The notes below the pieces were generated by a model that had not been told where the DNA came from, searched no databases, and saw only the letters and a program-made list of their open reading frames with translations. Position numbers and translations under genes: made by a program. DNA of 64,000 nt. It comes from Telluribacter roseus. GTDB lineage: Bacteria > Bacteroidota > Bacteroidia > Cytophagales > Spirosomataceae. Each line of letters opens with the position of its first letter. The first letter of the stretch is position 1. The DNA lies in NCBI RefSeq assembly GCF_017355915.2, contig NZ_JAFEUV020000010.1:1-64000 (forward strand), given 5' to 3'. Below are positions 37,163 through 46,365 of this stretch, in pieces.

Positions 37163-37217
37163 TTATACACGAAATAGCCATAATTTTACGTTATACCGAA
37201 AATTTCAGACTGGAACT

Positions 37218-38141
37218 ATGACTCTATCAACCGCCGAAGATCGTGAACGCATAGCCATTTCGTGGGCCTTGTCTTTTGCCTGTACAGTGGCAGTCCTTAC
37301 TATCTTCTTCTTTATCCGGCTTAATCGTAATACACCCAAGACAGGTCCTATGGAGCTGATGGTGGAAGTGAACTACGGTACGGATAATGTCGGAAGCGGT
37401 GATCTGCAGACATTCAATAAGGCGAATGATTCCAAGGTCAATGAGAACATGCGCCGTGAAGCCGAAACTGTAGAGCGCAAGTCAGTAGCTACGCCTCCGC
37501 GTCCTACACCTCCGGCTCCGCGCACTGAGACGGTCAAGCCTACTACCACGCGTGCTACCGAGAAGGTGATCACCAGCAAAACCGAAAGCCCCGTAGAAGA
37601 GCCGGAGCGTACCGAATCCAAAAAAGTAGCAACCAGCGCCAGCTCATCCAATACACCAGTAGCCAAGCCGGCTCCGGAGAAGCCTATCAACCGTGATGCT
37701 TTATTCACGAAATCATCAGGAAGCTCATCCGGGAGCAATGGTACTACGGGTACCAAGAGTGGTGTCGGGGGAAACAACAACGGTGACGATGCCAGTGGTG
37801 TGGGTGATAAGGGAGCCCGTGAGGGAAGCCTCTACTCCAAATCCTACAAAGGTGGCGGCGGTGGTGGTACCGGCGTAGGTCTTGACCTGGCTGGTTGGGG
37901 ATGGTCACGTCCTCCTCAGGTAAATGACAACTCGGATGCCACCGGTGATATTACTTTTAAGATTGTAGTGGGTAGCAACGGGCGCGTAAAGAACGTAATT
38001 ACCCTGAGCTCAACCGTCACTGACTACGCCGTAGTCAATCAGTATAAAAATGCGGTAAGAGCGCTTACCTTTGTTGCCAAAGCTGCCAACGTACCCGATG
38101 AATCAGTAGGTACGATCACCTTTAAAATCCGCTCCAACTAA
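37218..38141 (+). CDS. TonB-like energy-transducer protein
   Basis: This 307-residue protein has one N-terminal transmembrane helix (~16-34, SFACTVAVLTIFFFIRL). A long Pro/Thr/Glu-rich linker and a Gly/Ser-rich tract (~180-235, including GGGGGTGVGLDLAG) follow. The C-terminal ~75-residue domain (GDITFKIVVGSNGRVKNVITLSSTVTDYAVV) matches the TonB C-terminal fold. The layout is that of TonB, but no exbB/exbD genes adjoin it. It is 10 bp upstream of folC, probably in one transcript. Confidence 0.78.
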   Translation: MTLSTAEDRERIAISWALSFACTVAVLTIFFFIRLNRNTPKTGPMELMVEVNYGTDNVGSGDLQTFNKANDSKVNENMRREAETVERKSVATPPRPTPPAPRTETVKPTTTRATEKVITSKTESPVEEPERTESKKVATSASSSNTPVAKPAPEKPINRDALFTKSSGSSSGSNGTTGTKSGVGGNNNGDDASGVGDKGAREGSLYSKSYKGGGGGGTGVGLDLAGWGWSRPPQVNDNSDATGDITFKIVVGSNGRVKNVITLSSTVTDYAVVNQYKNAVRALTFVAKAANVPDESVGTITFKIRSN

Positions 38142-38151
38142 GTCAGAGTAT

Positions 38152-39453
38152 ATGACCTATAATGAAGCCATAGAGTACCTTTATAGTAGACTTCCTATAT
38201 TTCAGAATCAAGGGGCCCGTGCTTACAAGCCGGGCCTTCATACTACCTACCAGTTCTGCGAACGCCTCGGTAACCCCCAGCAGAAGTTTCGATCCGTCCA
38301 TGTAGCCGGTACCAATGGCAAGGGAAGTACCTCCCATATGCTGGCTTCAGTGCTGCAGACAGCTGGTTACCATACCGGGCTCTATACATCGCCTCATCTC
38401 AAATCATTTACCGAGCGTATACGCATTGACGGCACTCCGGTTGATGAAGGGTACATTGTTCAGTTTGTGACAGATCATCAGGAATTTATCGAGACGGTAA
38501 AGCCTTCCTTCTTTGAGGTGACCGTAGCCATGGCCTTTGATTATTTTGCTAAGATGGAGGTAGATGTAGCGGTGGTAGAAGTGGGTATGGGGGGACGTCT
38601 TGACTCTACCAATGTAATCATACCCGAGTTATCCGTAATAACCAACATCAGCTATGATCACATGCAGTACCTGGGCAATACACTACCGGAAATAGCCCGC
38701 GAAAAAGCCGGGATCATCAAGTATGGAGTACCGGTAGTGATCAGTGAAAGGCAGGACGAAGTGGTGGCACAGGTATTTCAGGAAGTGGCCGGTCAGCAGG
38801 AGGCGCCCATCACCTTTGCTTCGGACCTTCTGGATGTGCTGGATTCTCAGTATTTCGACGGGAAGTTGTTGGTTCAGATACAGGACAAACAGACAGGTAC
38901 TTCAAAATATAAAGATCTGGCCCTGGAACTGGCGGGGATCTATCAGCTTAAAAATATCAAAGGGGTAGTAGCCGCTCTGGAAATCCTTCGGGAGAAAGGC
39001 TGGGCTATCCCTGATGAAGCTCTTCGGGGAGGCCTGGCAACTACGGCTTCGCTGACAGGGCTGAAAGGTCGCTGGCAAAAACTTTCTGACGCGCCCCTTA
39101 TCCTTTGTGATACGGCCCATAACGCGGCCGGTATTTCCTCAGTACTGGAACAGTTGAGCAGCCTGCCCGCCCGGAGCCGTCGGTTTGTACTGGGCTTTGT
39201 GTCGGATAAAGATGTTTCTTCCGTACTGAAACTGTTTCCCAAAGATGCTTTCTACTATTTTTGTGCTCCTTCCAATATGCGGGCCCTGGACGCATCCAAA
39301 CTACTCGCCTTGGCCGGGAGTGAAGGATTAGAGGGGAAAGCTTTCCAGGATGTAAATATAGCCCTTTCGGAGGCTGTTAAGGAGGCAGATCCCGACGATG
39401 TCATCTATGTGGGTGGCAGTACCTTTGTAGTAGCAGATTTAAATACAATATAA
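38152..39453 (+). CDS. folC: Folylpolyglutamate/dihydrofolate synthase
   Basis: FolC adds glutamate to dihydropteroate and folates. The 433-residue protein has the P-loop VHVAGTNGKGSTSHM near 48-60, TSPHLKSFTERIRIDG, the Mur-ligase-like VEVGMGGRLDSTNVI, and ITNISYDHMQYLGNTLPEIAREKAGIIK. The C-terminal domain follows with CDTAHNAAGI. Intact and of normal length, it is followed after 2 bp by trmB. Confidence 0.95.
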   Translation: MTYNEAIEYLYSRLPIFQNQGARAYKPGLHTTYQFCERLGNPQQKFRSVHVAGTNGKGSTSHMLASVLQTAGYHTGLYTSPHLKSFTERIRIDGTPVDEGYIVQFVTDHQEFIETVKPSFFEVTVAMAFDYFAKMEVDVAVVEVGMGGRLDSTNVIIPELSVITNISYDHMQYLGNTLPEIAREKAGIIKYGVPVVISERQDEVVAQVFQEVAGQQEAPITFASDLLDVLDSQYFDGKLLVQIQDKQTGTSKYKDLALELAGIYQLKNIKGVVAALEILREKGWAIPDEALRGGLATTASLTGLKGRWQKLSDAPLILCDTAHNAAGISSVLEQLSSLPARSRRFVLGFVSDKDVSSVLKLFPKDAFYYFCAPSNMRALDASKLLALAGSEGLEGKAFQDVNIALSEAVKEADPDDVIYVGGSTFVVADLNTI

Positions 39454-39455
39454 GA

Positions 39456-40127
39456 GTGGCAAGAAAGAAATCCATTTACTATCAGTTTTCCAATCAGGCA
39501 GATAATGTAATCGAAGACGGTAAACCTCTTTACACAACCATCAAGGGAAGGTGGAATGAGATGTACTTCAAAAACAACAACCCCATCGTCCTGGAGCTTG
39601 CGTGCGGAAAGGGGGAGTATACGGTAGGTCTGGCCCGCTTATTCCCTAATAAAAATTTCATTGGTGTCGATATCAAAGGTGACCGGATCGCCAGGGGAAG
39701 TATGGAAGCCATAAACGCCAACCTTACCAATGTGGCATTTCTGCGGGCCGGTATTCGTTTCCTCGACGAATTTTTTGCAGAAAACGAAGTGGATGAGATT
39801 TGGCTGGTGCATCCCGATCCCAAAGTAAGGCAGCGGGAGGAAAACCAGCGGCTGACCAATCAGAACTTTTTGTCGTACTACGCTACCTACCTCAAGGATA
39901 ACGGTATCTTCCATCTCAAGACCGACAGTCCCTTTCTGTACGATTACACTCTTTCCTCCATACAGGAAGCTGAACACTACCAGATCCAGCAGTACACCAA
40001 CGATCTGTACAAGTCAGAACTCTACGCCGACCATTTTGGTATTACGACCCACTACGAAAAAATATTCGTGCAGAAGGGGTATACCATCAACTACATCAAG
40101 GCTCAAATAAAAAAACAGACACCTTAA
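39456..40127 (+). CDS. trmB: tRNA (guanine-N7-)-methyltransferase
   Basis: TrmB makes m7G46 in tRNAs. The 223-residue protein has the SAM motif VLELACGKGEYTVGLA near 46, FIGVDIKGDRIARG, and the family hallmark EIWLVHPDPKVRQRE. The start is GTG at 39456, 2 bp after folC, which supports coupling. The last codons and the stop lie inside the shared terminator hairpin. Confidence 0.93.
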   Translation: MARKKSIYYQFSNQADNVIEDGKPLYTTIKGRWNEMYFKNNNPIVLELACGKGEYTVGLARLFPNKNFIGVDIKGDRIARGSMEAINANLTNVAFLRAGIRFLDEFFAENEVDEIWLVHPDPKVRQREENQRLTNQNFLSYYATYLKDNGIFHLKTDSPFLYDYTLSSIQEAEHYQIQQYTNDLYKSELYADHFGITTHYEKIFVQKGYTINYIKAQIKKQTP

Positions 40128-40143
40128 CGGGTGTCTGTTTTCC
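40112..40143. terminator. Bidirectional terminator overlapping the trmB stop codon
   Basis: A perfect 12-bp stem AAAACAGACACC/GGTGTCTGTTTT (40112-40123 with 40130-40141) encloses a 6-base loop that contains most of the trmB stop codon. It serves convergent trmB and gapA. Confidence 0.85.
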
Positions 40144-40173
40144 TAACGATGTAAAGTATCCTACTTTAACTCC

Positions 40174-41187
40174 TTACTTGTTAATAAGTTGTGCAAAGTA
40201 GTTAACGGTACGTACCAGTTGAGATACATACGACATTTCGTTGTCATACCAGCTCACTACGCGTACCAGTTGAGTATCTCCAACCTTTGATACCTTTGTC
40301 TGAGTACCATCGAACAGTGAACCGAAGCTGATACCGATGATATCGCTGCTCACGATTTCATCTTCAGTGTAGCCAAAGCTTTCGTTCGCCGCAGCCTTCA
40401 TAGCAGCGTTCACTTCGTCAGCTGTAACAGCTTTACCTACGATACAGGTTAGCTCGGTCAGGGAACCCGTCAGTGTAGGAACACGCTGAGCTGATCCATC
40501 CAGTTTGCCTTTCAGATTAGGGAGCACCAATCCAATAGCTTTAGCAGCACCGGTACTGTTAGGTACTATGTTCTGAGCAGCCGCACGTGCTCTTCTCAGG
40601 TCACCCTTAGCGTGAGGAGCATCTTGTGTGTTCTGATCGTTGGTATAAGCGTGTACAGTAGTCATCAAACCATTGATGATGCCGTACTGCTGATCGAGTA
40701 CCTGCGCCATTGGAGCAAGACAGTTGGTAGTACACGATGCACAGCTGATGATAGACTCTGAACCATCCAGAATGTCGTGGTTTACGTTGAACACGATCGT
40801 CTTAAGATCACCGGTAGCAGGAGCGGAGATAACCACTTTCTTAGCACCAGCAGTAAGGTGTGCAGAAGCTTTATCTTTATCAGCAAAGAAACCAGTACAC
40901 TCAAGTACTACATCTACATCATGCTGTCCCCAGGGTATCTGTGCCGGATCCCTTTGCGCGTAGATATTTATTTCTTCTCCGTTTACGCTTATTGAATTCT
41001 CAGAGGCTGTAACCTCAGCATTAAATCTGCCCTGGGCAGTATCATATTTCAACAAATGTGCTAGTACCGAAGGACTTGTAAGGTCGTTGATAGCTACTAC
41101 ATCAATTCCTTCCATGTCAAAGATTTGACGGTACACAAGACGACCAATACGTCCGAAACCGTTAATAGCGACTTTTACTTTTGTCAT
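40174..41187 (-). CDS. gapA: Glyceraldehyde-3-phosphate dehydrogenase
   Basis: This glycolytic NAD-dependent enzyme forms 1,3-bisphosphoglycerate. At 337 residues it has the standard length. The NAD-binding [17 protein letters not shown] is at 6-22, catalytic C152 is in [12 protein letters not shown], and [19 protein letters not shown] and [14 protein letters not shown] are conserved. Asp35 in VAINDL indicates NAD rather than NADP preference. It is a single gene, followed by the shared terminator. Confidence 0.97.
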   Translation of the reverse strand: MTKVKVAINGFGRIGRLVYRQIFDMEGIDVVAINDLTSPSVLAHLLKYDTAQGRFNAEVTASENSISVNGEEINIYAQRDPAQIPWGQHDVDVVLECTGFFADKDKASAHLTAGAKKVVISAPATGDLKTIVFNVNHDILDGSESIISCASCTTNCLAPMAQVLDQQYGIINGLMTTVHAYTNDQNTQDAPHAKGDLRRARAAAQNIVPNSTGAAKAIGLVLPNLKGKLDGSAQRVPTLTGSLTELTCIVGKAVTADEVNAAMKAAANESFGYTEDEIVSSDIIGISFGSLFDGTQTKVSKVGDTQLVRVVSWYDNEMSYVSQLVRTVNYFAQLINK

Positions 41188-42151
41188 GATTCTGTAATGA
41201 TTTTGATTTACGGGGCAATAATAGCAAAAAGCACGCTAGAAAGGAAGAAGTGTAGGTATTATTAAGATGAGGTATATAGTAGTATCGTTGGATAATATCT
41301 ATAGTAACAGAGATTAGTATAAAACTAACGACACTGATAGTGATATTAGCGCTTAGTTAGTAATTTAGTAATAATAAAGCTACTATATTTAGTATTAGCT
41401 TGCTTTTTAAAACTAAAAATAATAGTATAAAGTTTGTCTTTATAATGTCTCTTACTATAGATACTACCAAAGTCTTAATACAAGCTCATAGTACAGTCTA
41501 GTTAAGTACTTCGTATTCTTCCAGATTCAGGAAACGTATGCGACGATCAATGGGATTCTCGGCCGCTACGGCTTTATGTCTCAGATTCGTCGCGACACTA
41601 TCCGGCGCCGGTTTGGAGACAACGCGGGTTAGTAATATATGACCACTAGCTTGTAGTAAGTGAATCTGCAGTACCATATAGAATTTTATAGAGGCTCTGG
41701 CATAATAATTTTCTTTGATAGTATATAACCTTATCGGACTAAATGATCCAGGCAAGGGGATATAGCCCTACAATTGGTCAATTAATAGTCGAAGGCTTTT
41801 CTATATTCCATTATATGGAGTATTTTTATGTAGCCATTGATAGGGGGGAATAAGCAACTGGTAGGATCAGCTAAAGCAGTACTACCAGCTGGCCCTAGGG
41901 AGAAAACAGAAAGAGCTACCAAGGCTCTACCTGTACTCTCTATGCAAAAGTTCTTTTCATTGATGCTAGTACATATACCTGATTATCGAAGCACTTGTAT
42001 ATGTACATTTACTATCTGCAATACAAAAGCATCATATTAAGCCTTCGAAATTTTCACGCTACTAGTATGTCCAATCTAATTCACTTATTATTTTCATAAG
42101 TACTTATATATCAACGTTTTAAATATATTACATTAATCTATTACTTTAAAC
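41188..42151. other. A/T-rich interval between gapA and dapD with a gene fragment
   Basis: This holds the gapA and dapD upstream regions and the fragment at 41504-41635 described separately. The rest (41188-41500, 41640-42150) is A/T-rich with many TAGTA-type words, and I see no supportable gene in it. Confidence 0.5.
41504..41635 (-). pseudogene. Fragment of a second PLP enzyme gene (D-serine dehydratase-like)
   Basis: 44 codons (LLTRVVSKPAPD ... LNLEEYEVL) match residues ~257-302 of the intact PLP enzyme at 55506-56612. By eye about 12 of ~130 bases differ, so roughly 90 percent are identical. Upstream and downstream the similarity stops and a stop codon follows at 41498. The fragment is on the opposite strand to the intact gene. 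It is the remnant of a duplicated or transferred copy, not a working gene. Confidence 0.85.
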
Positions 42152-42967
42152 ATGGAGTTACAGTCTATCATTGAAGAATGCTGGTCAAACCGGGAATTAC
42201 TGAAAGAAGCATCTACTGTTGAAGCTATTAAAAGCATCATTGAAGAAGTCGATAAAGGAAGACTACGGGTAGCTGAGCCACAACCGGATGGTACGTGGGA
42301 AGTGAAAGAATGGGTAAAAAAGGCAATCATTCTTTATTTCCCCATTCAGAAGATGGAAGTGAGCGAAGTAGGCATATTTGAGTACCATGATAAAATGAAA
42401 CTTAAATCGGGATACGAAGCCCTAGGGGTACGCGTAGTTCCACCGGCCGTAGCCCGCTATGGTGCCTATATATCTAAAGGAGTTATATTGATGCCATCCT
42501 ATGTGAATATCGGAGCCTATGTAGACGAAGGTACCATGGTTGATACTTGGGCTACTGTGGGAAGCTGTGCACAGATCGGAAAGAATGTTCACCTCAGTGG
42601 GGGAGTAGGTATTGGTGGTGTTCTGGAGCCCGTACAGGCATCTCCTGTAATTATTGAAGATGGTGCTTTTATCGGCTCTCGTTGTATTGTGGTAGAAGGT
42701 GCTCATATTGGCGCAAGAGCTGTACTGGGAGCCGGTGTAACAATCACTGGTAGCTCTAAGATCATCGATGTGACAGGCTCCGAACCGGTAGAATACAAAG
42801 GCTTCGTTCCAGCCGATTCAGTAGTTATTCCAGGTACACTTCCTAAAGAGTTTGCTGCCGGCACGTACCATGTTCCCTGTGCTCTTATCATAGGAAAGCG
42901 TAAGCCCAGCACTGATCTGAAAACTTCGCTAAATAATGCGCTGAGAGATAATAATGTAGCAGTTTAA
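42152..42967 (+). CDS. dapD: Tetrahydrodipicolinate N-succinyltransferase
   Basis: DapD catalyses the succinylation step of the lysine/diaminopimelate pathway, which feeds peptidoglycan synthesis. The 271-residue protein has an N-terminal helical domain with KKAIILYFPIQKM, then a left-handed beta-helix of hexapeptide repeats (about 105-225: GVILMPSYVNIGAYVDEGTMVDTWATVGSCAQIG...). The C-terminal tail has PCALIIGKRKPSTDLKTSLN. Intact and of normal length (E. coli 274). It stands alone, with two hairpins downstream. Confidence 0.96.
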   Translation: MELQSIIEECWSNRELLKEASTVEAIKSIIEEVDKGRLRVAEPQPDGTWEVKEWVKKAIILYFPIQKMEVSEVGIFEYHDKMKLKSGYEALGVRVVPPAVARYGAYISKGVILMPSYVNIGAYVDEGTMVDTWATVGSCAQIGKNVHLSGGVGIGGVLEPVQASPVIIEDGAFIGSRCIVVEGAHIGARAVLGAGVTITGSSKIIDVTGSEPVEYKGFVPADSVVIPGTLPKEFAAGTYHVPCALIIGKRKPSTDLKTSLNNALRDNNVAV

Positions 42968-42974
42968 TTTTAGC

Positions 42975-43002
42975 ACAAGTCTGTTCAGGTACACAGACTT
43001 GT
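42975..43002 (+). terminator. Hairpin after dapD
   Basis: A perfect 10-bp stem ACAAGTCTGT/ACAGACTTGT has an 8-base loop and a weak T tail. The stronger terminator follows at 43034. Confidence 0.5.
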
Positions 43003-43033
43003 TTAGCGTTGTAATCTCATTTTGTAACAACCC

Positions 43034-43065
43034 AAGGTGCTATTCTTCAATAGCACCTTTTTTTA
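43034..43065 (+). terminator. Main terminator after dapD
   Basis: A perfect 11-bp stem AAGGTGCTATT/AATAGCACCTT (43034-43044 with 43049-43059) has the loop CTTC and is followed by at least five T. Confidence 0.9.
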
Positions 43066-43241
43066 TTCCTTCTCCCATACAATCCCTGACAAAATAGAGG
43101 ATAGTCTATCTTTTCGGTACATGTACCTCATTATCAAGATGTTTACATTTGTGAATGTACCCGCAAAGGGAAAGTTTACGATTCCACACCCTGTCGTGTA
43201 CATTAATAACTTACTGTTATTTACATTTATAAATTAAGCCA

Positions 43242-43272
43242 TTGCGTTTTATAAATTTAAATTTTACATTTG
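43242..43272 (+). promoter_or_regulatory. Promoter of the XRE regulator gene
   Basis: TTG (43242-43244), a 20-base spacer and TACATTTG (43265-43272) match the Bacteroidetes promoter exactly. The ATG is 25 bp downstream. Confidence 0.85.
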
Positions 43273-43297
43273 TGCTATACCATTTACAATTATAGCT

Positions 43298-43738
43298 ATG
43301 GATTTAAATGACAAGATTAAACAAATACTGGTTGACAAAAATATATCACCCTCACACTTTGCAGATGAGATTGGTGTACAGCGATCCAGTATTTCGCACA
43401 TTCTAGCGGGCCGAAACAGGCCTAGTCTGGATATTGTACAGAAAATAATGAAAAGGTACCCCGATTTGGGCCTGGATTGGATCCTGGAAGACGAAGAAAA
43501 TACTCCGGCCAGACGGGAAGTAAACCGCTATGAGACTGATACTTATAGCCCTAAAAGCCGCCAAAGTACCCCTGTGTATAACGCGTCAGAATTGAACAGA
43601 GAACAAAGGCCCGTAGGAAGAGACGTACAAACAAATGTAGCGAAGCCTGAAGCGCCCGAAGAAACAGAAAAATCTATCGAACGTATCCTGATTTTTTATA
43701 CCGATGGGACCTTCCGGGAGTACACACCGGGGCGTTAA
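43298..43738 (+). CDS. XRE-family helix-turn-helix regulator
   Basis: This 146-residue DNA-binding protein has an XRE/Cro helix-turn-helix at 5-62 (IKQILVDKNISPSHFADEIGVQRSSISHILAGRNRPSLDIVQKIM). A charged, probably flexible C-terminal half follows, ending in RILIFYTDGTFREYTPGR. No peptidase or ligand domain is present. The gene stands alone with its own promoter and terminator; its targets are unknown. Confidence 0.9.
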   Translation: MDLNDKIKQILVDKNISPSHFADEIGVQRSSISHILAGRNRPSLDIVQKIMKRYPDLGLDWILEDEENTPARREVNRYETDTYSPKSRQSTPVYNASELNREQRPVGRDVQTNVAKPEAPEETEKSIERILIFYTDGTFREYTPGR

Positions 43739-43802
43739 GTTTTAGTCGAAAGGGAGCTGAACCGGGCAAGATCTCAAAGGAAAATCAGAGCCAAAAGTAG
43801 CA

Positions 43803-43832
43803 GGGGTTATCCAGTTGGATAGCCCTTTTTTT
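43803..43832 (+). terminator. Terminator after the XRE gene
   Basis: The stem GGGTTATCC/GGATAGCCC (43804-43812 with 43817-43825, one G-U pair) has the loop AGTT and is followed by seven T. Confidence 0.85.
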
Positions 43833-44235
43833 GTTCCTCAGATGTACCTGCCGAAAGAGTGATCTTCACTACAAAATGCTACATCTATTGTATGAATCGC
43901 TTGCCTCGATCTTTCGTGCATACATCCTAATGAACTAATTAATGAATTTTAATTAGACTAATTAAAAATAATTTATACAAATGTTCCTTACTTAAACTTC
44001 GTTAATGATTTATTAGTAATGGACTGATGGTCAGATCATTAACATTTTAACGTTCCACGTGGATTCGTAACTGCTTAATAATTAAGCAATTAACACAGAA
44101 GCCTAATAAGCCTGTGGAAAGGTGTATACAGTATATTAGATTTGATAAATTAATAACTGCAGATCCGTTGAAAATACAAATAATCCAGCGCGTACAGGAG
44201 CAATAAAATTACCGGTACAGGAGGAGTGAAGGGGC
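43833..44235. other. A/T-rich interval between convergent genes with three inverted repeats
   Basis: No gene lies here, and as the flanking genes converge no promoter is needed. It holds TTTTAATTAG-A-CTAATTAAAA (43947-43967), a ParB-site-like word GTTCCACGTGGA (44052-44063) and TGCTTAAT-A-ATTAAGCA (44072-44088). See findings. Confidence 0.5.
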
Positions 44236-46125
44236 TTAGTGAAGTACCAGAATCTGCCCCTTGAAAGTCTGGAAGGGAGCCTTAATTATATAGATATAGC
44301 TCCCCGGCTCGACTACTTTTCCTTTATAAAAACCATCCCAGGGACTGCCATAACCGCGGGAGTAGAATACGGTTTCACCCCATCGATTGAAGATTTGAAT
44401 TTCTTCCACCTGCTGTACAGCATTAGCAATTTCAAACGTGTCATTAATCCCGTCGCCATTCGGGCTGAAGGCATCCGGTATATACAGCTTATCAAATACG
44501 TTGATTAGGATGGTGGCTTCGTCGAAGCAGCCCAGAGCGGTTTGTACACGTACGGTATAGGTGGTCGTTTCGGTAGGGATTACATGTGGATTCTGCACTG
44601 CGATATCGTCAACCCCTGCTGAAGGCGCCCAATTGAAATACAGATCAGCACTCGATGATGCTACCACAGGGAACAACTGAACGCTCTTGCCCAGTTGGAC
44701 ACCCATCGAAGCAGGAAGCTTTACATCTACGGTTTCCTCCTTTACTACTACTGTATCCGTGGCAGCACAGCCCGTATTGTCCTCTGATACCCGTAGTACA
44801 TACATACCTGGTGCCTTAACCGAACAGGTTGGATCCGAGATGTTCATCTTTTGGTTTTCCATAAACCACCCGTAGCTATGCCCGGGTGTTCGGCTGCCGT
44901 CATTAGCCGTAAGTAATAGTGCTTGGCCAGTACAGAATGCATCTGCTAAGGAATGAATGGTGGCTGGGGGAGGAGTGCCATAACTAACACGTACGGGTAG
45001 AGAAGCCGTATCGCGTGAACATATGGTCTTAAAGCTTTTCACAACGGTGTACTTCCCGGTATCCTGTACGGTAATCTTGTTTGTAGTAGCACCTGGTATA
45101 TTCTGTCCGTTGAGCTGCCATTGATACGCCCAATCCGGCGACTTACTGGTAGCCAGCTCAATGGGCTTTTCCGGACAAAAAGATACATCTACGGCATTCT
45201 GGTTGTTATAGGTAATGGTAGGTTCGGGGGGAGTAGTCTGGCTACATTCTATCACTAATAGCTGAAAATCGCGCCGTACGAGGCCGATCCGCCTGCCGTT
45301 GCGGTATTCTTCACATTGTACAGCAAATACGTATAAACCCAGAGAATTGGCCGTTACAGACAACTCTCCGGTACTGGCATTGATCTGTAAGGAAGGATTG
45401 CCAGGAATAACATTAGTTAGTGAAATACCGGGCGCCCACATGACTGATGGATAACCCCGCTTGGGTGAATCGTCACCAATAGGAAAGGTACGGGAGGTAT
45501 TCCCGCGGAGTGGCACCACCAGGCTGTACCGTAACTCATCCCCATCCTGATCCGTAGCCCCCATATTCAGCTTAAATGGCTGATCCTTGCAGATATAGGC
45601 GCCATTGGGCAGATTAAAGCGGGGAGAAGCATCCTGCTCCGTTAGGGGTGGTATTTCCAGATAAAAGGTCATTCCGCTGTCGCCAGGCTGGATGATATTA
45701 TTAATATCATCATTACGACAGCAGCGTTCCCACACCAAGTAGTAGCCTTCAGGATCGTTATAGCTGGCAGCATTGAGGGTAATAAATCCTGAGTAGGTAC
45801 CTTCCAGCGTCCGTAGGGATCGAAAGGCAGCGCAGGCGCGATTCTGGTATGAAATATTACGGGCTGAAACAAACGATATAGTAGTGCGGCCCATGAGGCG
45901 GTTGTCACGCTTGCGATACAAGAGTACTTCGGCCGTCTGGTCACGATTCATACCGGAAAGGGTATTCTCATCCCAGTACTGTATCATTGTGATTTCGTAG
46001 CGATTGGGTGTTGCCGTGGGTCTGAACGCCAATTCGCCACCTACGATGTGTCTTGCCCAGGCTATCTGAGCTATGCACAATAAAAGGACCAGTATATATA
46101 TAGGTAGTAAACGTCTTCCTCTCAT
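44236..46125 (-). CDS. Surface protein with gliding-motility/T9SS type B C-terminal domain
   Basis: This 629-residue secreted protein has a signal peptide (LLPIYILVLLLCIAQIAWA). The N-terminal ~280 residues (RHIVGGELAFRPTATPNRYEITMIQYWDE...) form a beta-rich domain common in Bacteroidetes surface proteins. Ig/PKD-like repeats follow at about 290-530 (WAYQWQLNGQNIPGATTNKITVQDTGKYTVV). The last ~85 residues (LYIPDAFSPNGDGINDTFEI...QIFNRWGETVFYS...PWDGFYKGK...GSYIYII) form the gliding motility-associated (CHU_C) sorting domain, the type B signal of T9SS. It is probably anchored or released at the cell surface. The ligand is unknown. Confidence 0.92.
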   Translation of the reverse strand: MRGRRLLPIYILVLLLCIAQIAWARHIVGGELAFRPTATPNRYEITMIQYWDENTLSGMNRDQTAEVLLYRKRDNRLMGRTTISFVSARNISYQNRACAAFRSLRTLEGTYSGFITLNAASYNDPEGYYLVWERCCRNDDINNIIQPGDSGMTFYLEIPPLTEQDASPRFNLPNGAYICKDQPFKLNMGATDQDGDELRYSLVVPLRGNTSRTFPIGDDSPKRGYPSVMWAPGISLTNVIPGNPSLQINASTGELSVTANSLGLYVFAVQCEEYRNGRRIGLVRRDFQLLVIECSQTTPPEPTITYNNQNAVDVSFCPEKPIELATSKSPDWAYQWQLNGQNIPGATTNKITVQDTGKYTVVKSFKTICSRDTASLPVRVSYGTPPPATIHSLADAFCTGQALLLTANDGSRTPGHSYGWFMENQKMNISDPTCSVKAPGMYVLRVSEDNTGCAATDTVVVKEETVDVKLPASMGVQLGKSVQLFPVVASSSADLYFNWAPSAGVDDIAVQNPHVIPTETTTYTVRVQTALGCFDEATILINVFDKLYIPDAFSPNGDGINDTFEIANAVQQVEEIQIFNRWGETVFYSRGYGSPWDGFYKGKVVEPGSYIYIIKAPFQTFKGQILVLH

Positions 46126-46365
46126 ACGCTCTATTGTTGCTTAACACGTTCATATATATCAAAATACAACAATCACTCTATCTTACTCACAAAAGCTGTC
46201 CCAATACAGCGTACCGGTTACATATATTACATCAGCACATAGGCATTGCGGCCACCGGCATAGGCAAGTGGTGTAAGAAAGTAGGAGGGAGTAGTGAACG
46301 GACAGAGAGGAGTTTTAGGAATCTAGCTGTAGATCCGGACCTTTTACTGGCTAATAGCTTGCTAT

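Noticed and set aside
41498-41755. An 85-codon minus-strand frame treated as a gene.
   Set aside because: Only its last 44 codons resemble a protein, and they are a fragment of the PLP enzyme; the first half is random-looking, so it is listed as a pseudogene fragment.
41837-42040. A 67-codon plus-strand frame between gapA and dapD.
   Set aside because: No recognisable family or promoter, and the composition follows the surrounding A/T-rich DNA.
43833-44235. A replication origin.
   Set aside because: The interval is A/T-rich and has a parS-like word, but it lacks clear DnaA boxes (only one poor match near 44113) and genes point toward it rather than away.
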